Shown here piece after piece: positions 44,355 through 48,556 of a DNA stretch of 48,556 nucleotides; the first letter of the stretch is position 1, and each line of letters starts with the position of its first letter. Source of the DNA: Dethiosulfatibacter aminovorans DSM 17477 (GTDB lineage Bacteria; Bacillota; Clostridia; Tissierellales; Dethiosulfatibacteraceae); contig NZ_FQZL01000030.1 of assembly GCF_900142005.1 (NCBI RefSeq), positions 1-48,556 on the forward strand, in the 5' to 3' direction. The notes beneath the pieces were generated by a model. That model worked only from the letters and a program-made list of their open reading frames with translations. It was not told the DNA's origin and did no database searches. The position numbers and the translations under genes are program-made.

Positions 44355-46253
44355 ATGAAATACAATATGGAAGCTGATTTAAGCAGAAAATTCATAAAAG
44401 AATCAAACGACAGAAGCAAGGCTTATGGAATAAAAAGAAATCAGGTGACAAGCAACAAGGTACTGAACGACAGGGAGCTTAATGACCTCATAAAGGAAAA
44501 TCAGGAGCTTGTTTATGTTGCAAATCCTTTTATAGAACAACTCTATGATTTTGTTAAAAAATCAAATTTCATAGTGATACTGAATGATGTGGATGGATGC
44601 ATCCTGAACATAATAGGAAACAGCGAGATGTTGAAAAAAGCCTTCAATTCAGCGTTGGTCCCTGGAGCCTACATGGGAGAGGAATATATCGGTACAAACG
44701 GTATGGGTACATGTATCCACGAGGGAAGGCCTCTGCAGGTTTCAGGAGATGAGCATTATATTAAAATATTCCATCAGTGGACTTGTTCCGGCGCGCCTAT
44801 CAGAAACCACAATGATGAAATCATAGGCTGCATTGATTTGACAGGAGACAAGGAGCTTGTGAATTCACATACTCTTGGAATGGTGGCCGCTGCAGCAAAT
44901 GCCATTGAAAGCATGATGAGGATCAGACACTATGCGGAAAATCTTTCCATGAACAACAAGTATTTGGAAGCCATTATGAACTCCTTCCAGGCAGCTATTT
45001 TTTCAGCTGATTTTGAAGGGAATCCCAAGCTTATCAACAAGAATACTTCCGATATGTTCGGTTATGAAATTGAAGAACTCAGGAAATCAAATGTTGCCGA
45101 TATAATTCTGGACTGGGAAAGAATAAGGAATACTGTCAAAAATAATGGCAGCATATTCCAGGAAGACGTATATGTCAATCTTAAGGTCAACAAGATGGAA
45201 GTGAATTTAAGTGCCTATCCCATAAACGACAAATTGGGCAAACCCATGGAAATAGTTTTTGTAATCAAGGATGTGAAAAAGCTGAGGAAACATGCGACAA
45301 GGGTAATGGGTTCAAAGGCTGTCTATACCTTCGACAAGATAGTAGGTGAGGATGAAAGCTTCGTCAAGACTATAGAATTTGCCAAGAAAATTGCGGATTC
45401 AAAATCAACGGTCCTCATTATGGGTGAAAGTGGAACGGGAAAGGAATTGTTTGCACAGTCCATTCAAAATTACAGCAATAGGAGAAATGAGCCATTTGTT
45501 GCCCTAAACTGTGGTGCAATACCGAAGAATCTTATAGAATCGGAATTGTTTGGATATGTTGGCGGAGCCTTTACGGGAGCAAAGCAAGGAGGACATCCCG
45601 GGAAGTTTGAAATAGCCGACGGAGGTACAATATTTCTTGATGAGATAGGCGAAATGCCCATAGACCTGCAAACAAGACTTCTTAGAGTCATTGAGGAAGG
45701 TGTTGTAAGAAGAGTGGGGTCTTCTGAAGAGAAACCGATAGATATAAGAATTATAGCGGCTACAAACAAGAATTTAAAGGAGGAGGTTGAAAAGGGGAAT
45801 TTCAGAAAGGACCTTTATTATAGATTGAACGTTCTTCCCTTGAGGCTGCCTCCTCTAAAGGAGAGGGCGGGAGATATTCCGCATCTTATTGAACACTTCA
45901 TGAAGAAAAAGTCCCATAAGCTTAACAAGAGGGAGGTTGTAATTCCCGAGGAATATATGAATTATCTCATGGAATATGAATGGCCGGGAAACATAAGGGA
46001 GCTTGAAAACATAGTGGAACTCATCATAAATACAGAATCCCTTCCTTCGAATATTGGCTCCAAGTCGGGGTTTATTCACAGTGGTGATGAAGCCATGGGA
46101 GATGATATCACTCTCGACAGCATGGAAAGACTACATATTGAAAAGATTTTGAAAAAATACAAGGGAAATATAACGAAAACAGCCACAGTTCTGGGAATAA
46201 GCAGGAATACATTGTACAGAAAGATGGAAAAATATGATATAAACGCTCAATAA
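44355..46253 (+). CDS. Sigma-54-dependent transcriptional activator, GAF-PAS-AAA+-Fis HTH (AcoR type)
   Basis: The 632-residue regulator has a GAF-like sensor domain (about 50-195; YIGTNGMGTC is the AcoR-type pattern), a PAS domain (about 205-310), an AAA+ domain with Walker A GESGTGKE (357-364), the canonical GAFTGA loop (404-409) and FLDEIGEM, and a Fis-type HTH at the end (TKTATVLGISRNTLYRKM). AcoR-like proteins turn on pathways for acetoin, alcohols or aldehydes. It lies directly upstream of the second AOR gene, whose promoter is a -24/-12 site, so AOR is the natural target. Confidence 0.93.
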   Translation: MKYNMEADLSRKFIKESNDRSKAYGIKRNQVTSNKVLNDRELNDLIKENQELVYVANPFIEQLYDFVKKSNFIVILNDVDGCILNIIGNSEMLKKAFNSALVPGAYMGEEYIGTNGMGTCIHEGRPLQVSGDEHYIKIFHQWTCSGAPIRNHNDEIIGCIDLTGDKELVNSHTLGMVAAAANAIESMMRIRHYAENLSMNNKYLEAIMNSFQAAIFSADFEGNPKLINKNTSDMFGYEIEELRKSNVADIILDWERIRNTVKNNGSIFQEDVYVNLKVNKMEVNLSAYPINDKLGKPMEIVFVIKDVKKLRKHATRVMGSKAVYTFDKIVGEDESFVKTIEFAKKIADSKSTVLIMGESGTGKELFAQSIQNYSNRRNEPFVALNCGAIPKNLIESELFGYVGGAFTGAKQGGHPGKFEIADGGTIFLDEIGEMPIDLQTRLLRVIEEGVVRRVGSSEEKPIDIRIIAATNKNLKEEVEKGNFRKDLYYRLNVLPLRLPPLKERAGDIPHLIEHFMKKKSHKLNKREVVIPEEYMNYLMEYEWPGNIRELENIVELIINTESLPSNIGSKSGFIHSGDEAMGDDITLDSMERLHIEKILKKYKGNITKTATVLGISRNTLYRKMEKYDINAQ

Positions 46254-46357
46254 TGGAGCGGTGTAACGAAATAGAGCAGGGTACATTGATTGGCAATGCG
46301 CAATAATGAAACACAAAACATTGTTAATTAATGTACAAGCTTTGACTTTGCCTGCGA

Positions 46358-46374
46358 GTGTTCAAATACAACAC
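46358..46374. promoter_or_regulatory. Candidate activator-binding palindrome (UAS) upstream of the second AOR promoter
   Basis: GTGTT (46358-46362) and AACAC (46370-46374) flank 7 bases, an inverted repeat 31 bp upstream of the -24 element. AcoR-like activators bind such dyads. Another longer-range pair, TGAAACA (46307-46313) and TGTTTCA (46397-46403), also lies here. The assignment is inference. Confidence 0.4.
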
Positions 46375-46404
46375 TTTAAACAGAAATATGACTTAATGTT
46401 TCAC

Positions 46405-46420
46405 TGGCATGTTTATTGCA
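46405..46420 (+). promoter_or_regulatory. Sigma-54 (-24/-12) promoter of the second AOR gene
   Basis: TGGCAT-GTTTA-TTGCA has the GG (46406-46407) and GC (46418-46419) of a -24/-12 promoter with exactly 10 bp between. It differs from the TGGCAC-N5-TTGCA consensus at one base. It lies 35 bp before the ATG. Confidence 0.85.
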
Positions 46421-46454
46421 ATAATCTTCTATATAAAGCATAGGAGGTTTTTTT

Positions 46455-48272
46455 ATGTTTGGATACAATGGTAAGATTTTAAGAATCGACTTGAAAACCG
46501 GAACACACAAAGTGGAAAGACTTGATTTGGAAATGGCAAAAAAATTCATCGGTGGAAGAGGACTGGGTACCAAAATAATGATGGACGAAGTAGATCCGAA
46601 GGTGGATGCATTGAGTCCGGAAAACAAACTTCTTGTAGTAACAGGACCTATGACTGGAACTCCCGTAGCAACAGGCGGCAGATATATGATAGTTACAAAA
46701 TCACCGCTGTCAGGAACAATTGCTTCCTCCAACTCTGGCGGTAAATTTGGAGCAGAGCTTAAATTTGCAGGATATGATGTCATCATATTTGAAAACAGGG
46801 CGGAAAACCCCGTATATGTAAACATTGAAGATGACAAGGTTGAAGTGCTTCCTGCCGATGCGCTTTGGGGAACAGTAGTTTCGAAGACTACTAAAATGCT
46901 TGAAGAAAAACATGCAAAGGGCTGCAAGGTAATGGCAATAGGACCCGGAGGAGAAAATCTTTCAAAAATTGCTTCAATCATCAACGACGAGGACAGGGCA
47001 GCAGGCAGATCTGGAGTGGGTGCCGTAATGGGATCAAAGAACCTGAAGGCTGTAGTTGTAAAAGGATCCAAGAAGCTTATGGTTCCAGACAAGAACAAGC
47101 TCAAAGAGGTTAGAAATGCTCAGCTGGCAAAAATCAAGGAAAACGGAGTTACCGGAGAAGGTCTGCCAACCTATGGAACTGCAGTTCTTGTAAACATTAT
47201 GAACGAACTGGGAAGTTTTCCTACTGACAATTTCCAGAAGTCGCAATTTGATGGAGCGGAAGGAATCAGCGGTGAAACGCTTAAAGAAAAGCATCTGATC
47301 AAGAATACAGCATGCTTTGGATGTCCCATAGGCTGTGGAAGGTTTGTAAACATGGGGGATCAGAAGGTTGGAGGACCTGAATATGAAACTTTATGGGCCT
47401 TTGGTGCTGACTGCGGCATTAGAAATATGGATGCCATTATTGAAGCCAACTACTGGTGCAATGAAATGGGAATAGATACAATTTCTGCAGGAGCGACAAT
47501 AGCTGCGGCAGTAGAGCTTAAGGAAAGAGGATTTATCAAGGAAGAGGAACTTGACGGACTGAAGCTTGAATTTGGAAATGAAACAGACATAGCGGAATGG
47601 GTAAGAAGAATGGGCTACAGGCAAGGGCTTGGAGACAAGATGGCTGACGGTTCATATAGACTGACTGAAGGATATGGAGTACCTGAATTTTCGATGACAG
47701 TCAAAAAGCTTGAAATGCCTGCCTACGACCCAAGGGGCGTACAGGGACAGGGACTTAATTATGCTACATCCAACAGAGGAGGATGTCACGTAAGAGGATA
47801 TCTAATTTCTCCAGAGGTTATTGGACTACCGGAACAGCTTGACAGATTTGCTGTTGAAGATAAGGAAAAATGGGCCAAGACATTCCAGGATCTCACAGCA
47901 GCAATAGATTCCCTTGGAGTATGTTTGTTCACTTCATTTGCACTTGGCGCCGAGGATTATGCAGACATGTACAATGCAGTATGCGGAAGCAACCTGACAG
48001 GAGCGGATCTCCTTGAAGCAGGAGACAGGATCTGGAATCTTGAAAGAATGTTCAACCTTGAAGCGGGGATATCTCCAGCTGAAGATACCCTGCCTAAGAG
48101 ACTTCTTACAGAACCTATCGCTGAAGGACCATCAAAAGGCCATGTTCACAGACTTTCAGAAATGTTGCCAAAATACTACAAGGAAAGAGGCTGGGACAAG
48201 AATGGAATACCTACTCAAGAGAAGCTTGAATCACTTGGACTTGGAAAAGGAAAATCAAAATCCAAGAAATAG
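46455..48272 (+). CDS. aor: Aldehyde:ferredoxin oxidoreductase, tungsten type
   Basis: The 605-residue enzyme oxidises aldehydes to acids (or the reverse) with ferredoxin. The N-terminal domain binds the pterin (GGRGLGTK, VGAVMGSKNLKAV) and the [4Fe-4S] cluster ligands are C287, C290, C294 and C490, the CxxC-xxx-C plus distal Cys pattern. Length equals the archaeal AOR prototype. The ATG follows TAGGAGG. It is controlled by a sigma-54 promoter and lies just after an AcoR-like activator. A Lys-Ser-rich tail ends the protein. Confidence 0.94.
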   Translation: MFGYNGKILRIDLKTGTHKVERLDLEMAKKFIGGRGLGTKIMMDEVDPKVDALSPENKLLVVTGPMTGTPVATGGRYMIVTKSPLSGTIASSNSGGKFGAELKFAGYDVIIFENRAENPVYVNIEDDKVEVLPADALWGTVVSKTTKMLEEKHAKGCKVMAIGPGGENLSKIASIINDEDRAAGRSGVGAVMGSKNLKAVVVKGSKKLMVPDKNKLKEVRNAQLAKIKENGVTGEGLPTYGTAVLVNIMNELGSFPTDNFQKSQFDGAEGISGETLKEKHLIKNTACFGCPIGCGRFVNMGDQKVGGPEYETLWAFGADCGIRNMDAIIEANYWCNEMGIDTISAGATIAAAVELKERGFIKEEELDGLKLEFGNETDIAEWVRRMGYRQGLGDKMADGSYRLTEGYGVPEFSMTVKKLEMPAYDPRGVQGQGLNYATSNRGGCHVRGYLISPEVIGLPEQLDRFAVEDKEKWAKTFQDLTAAIDSLGVCLFTSFALGAEDYADMYNAVCGSNLTGADLLEAGDRIWNLERMFNLEAGISPAEDTLPKRLLTEPIAEGPSKGHVHRLSEMLPKYYKERGWDKNGIPTQEKLESLGLGKGKSKSKK

Positions 48273-48305
48273 ACAGAATATGCAATAGAAAACATTGATA
48301 TACGG

Positions 48306-48360
48306 AATAGAACCACTTCTTGTCTGCTAACCGGCGGGGGGTGGTTCTATTTTATTTTTA
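48306..48360 (+). terminator. Intrinsic terminator of the second AOR gene
   Basis: AATAGAACCAC (48306-48316) pairs with GTGGTTCTATT (48341-48351), followed by TTATTTTTA. The loop is long (24 bases) and G-rich. Confidence 0.75.
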
Positions 48361-48387
48361 AATTTCAAAAAATACATAATATAATGT

Positions 48388-48416
48388 TTGATAACGATTT
48401 CATTTTATGCTATCCT
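48388..48416 (+). promoter_or_regulatory. Sigma-A promoter of the last gene
   Basis: TTGATA (48388-48393) and TATCCT (48411-48416) with a TGc extension are 17 bp apart. The leader is about 50 nt. Confidence 0.5.
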
Positions 48417-48473
48417 AAAGCAGTACCGCAATAAAATATAACGTTTCACAATATAAAACAAAAGGAGGAAAAA

Positions 48474-48556
48474 GTGAAAGGAAAAATCAACAAGATGTTC
48501 AGTAGTGATTCGATGCTTATATTCGTTTTTATAGGACTAATGCTTTCAATACTTAC
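48474..48556 (+). CDS. Membrane protein, N-terminal fragment (cut by window end)
   Basis: A GTG at 48474 follows AAAGGAGG (48461-48468) at 5 nt and opens a frame to the window end. The visible 27 residues begin MKGKINKMFSSD and continue into a hydrophobic span (MLIFVFIGLMLSIL), so this is a membrane protein or transporter. Nothing more can be said. Confidence 0.65.
   Translation, partial: MKGKINKMFSSDSMLIFVFIGLMLSIL

Noticed and set aside
46376..47104. Antisense frame opposite the AOR gene (242 codons)
   Set aside because: It lacks a ribosome binding site and its translation is a Ser/Pro/Ile-rich shadow of the AOR codons.

Overview
The window looks like the chromosome of a low-GC, Gram-positive, strictly anaerobic, probably amino-acid-fermenting member of the Clostridia or Tissierellia. 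The evidence is the Firmicutes order of the ribosomal super-operon (rpsJ to rpsI with secY-adk-map-infA and an ECF transporter module), the AGA/AGG-rich AT-biased codon use, strong AAGGAGG ribosome binding sites, and anaerobic metabolism genes: two tungsten-type aldehyde:ferredoxin oxidoreductases, a phosphate butyryltransferase, an iron alcohol dehydrogenase and sigma-54 activators. I cannot name the genus from the sequence alone.

Layout. 1-2413: the 3' end of a large AOR-family gene and a PAS/AAA+ sigma-54 activator of the RocR type. 2414-4320: ATP-dependent PEP carboxykinase. 4321-20205: an unbroken S10-spc-alpha cluster of 29 genes, starting with tandem sigma-A promoters and a structured leader; the usual upstream str operon (rpsL-rpsG-fusA-tuf) is not there. 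20206-24639: ecfA1-ecfA2-ecfT-truA, then rplM-rpsI driven by a promoter buried in the 3' end of truA. 24640-25916: a small predicted secreted protein on the minus strand, and queT behind a probable preQ1-I riboswitch. 25917-28505: a two-gene AmmeMemoRadiSam system in which the MEMO and AMMECR1 parts are fused. 28486-28767: a small Cys-rich protein on the minus strand. 29010-32437: a mannose-family PTS operon with a IIC-IID fusion and a phosphate butyryltransferase. 32453-35253: a DUF2157-like membrane protein, an amidohydrolase and a small membrane-anchored protein. 35467-39630: tightly coupled CPBP protease, GPH-type symporter, MBL hydrolase and iron alcohol dehydrogenase. 39880-48360: SWIM/SNF2 helicase, MFS protein and a GAF/PAS sigma-54 activator, followed by a second AOR gene with a near-consensus -24/-12 promoter. 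The window ends in the first codons of a membrane protein.

How it fits together. The centre is housekeeping: ribosome, Sec translocon, RNA polymerase alpha, adenylate kinase, tRNA modification (TruA) and uptake of vitamins or queuosine precursors (ECF module plus QueT). The flanks are accessory metabolism. Each AOR gene lies beside its own sigma-54 activator, and the AOR, iron alcohol dehydrogenase and phosphate butyryltransferase genes together suggest interconversion of aldehydes, acids, alcohols and acyl phosphates during amino acid fermentation. The parts of most interest beyond routine annotation are the compact AmmeMemoRadiSam system, the PTS IICD fusion operon, the riboswitch whose terminator also contains the ribosome binding site of queT, the sigma-54 promoter of the second AOR gene, and several palindromic intergenic elements.
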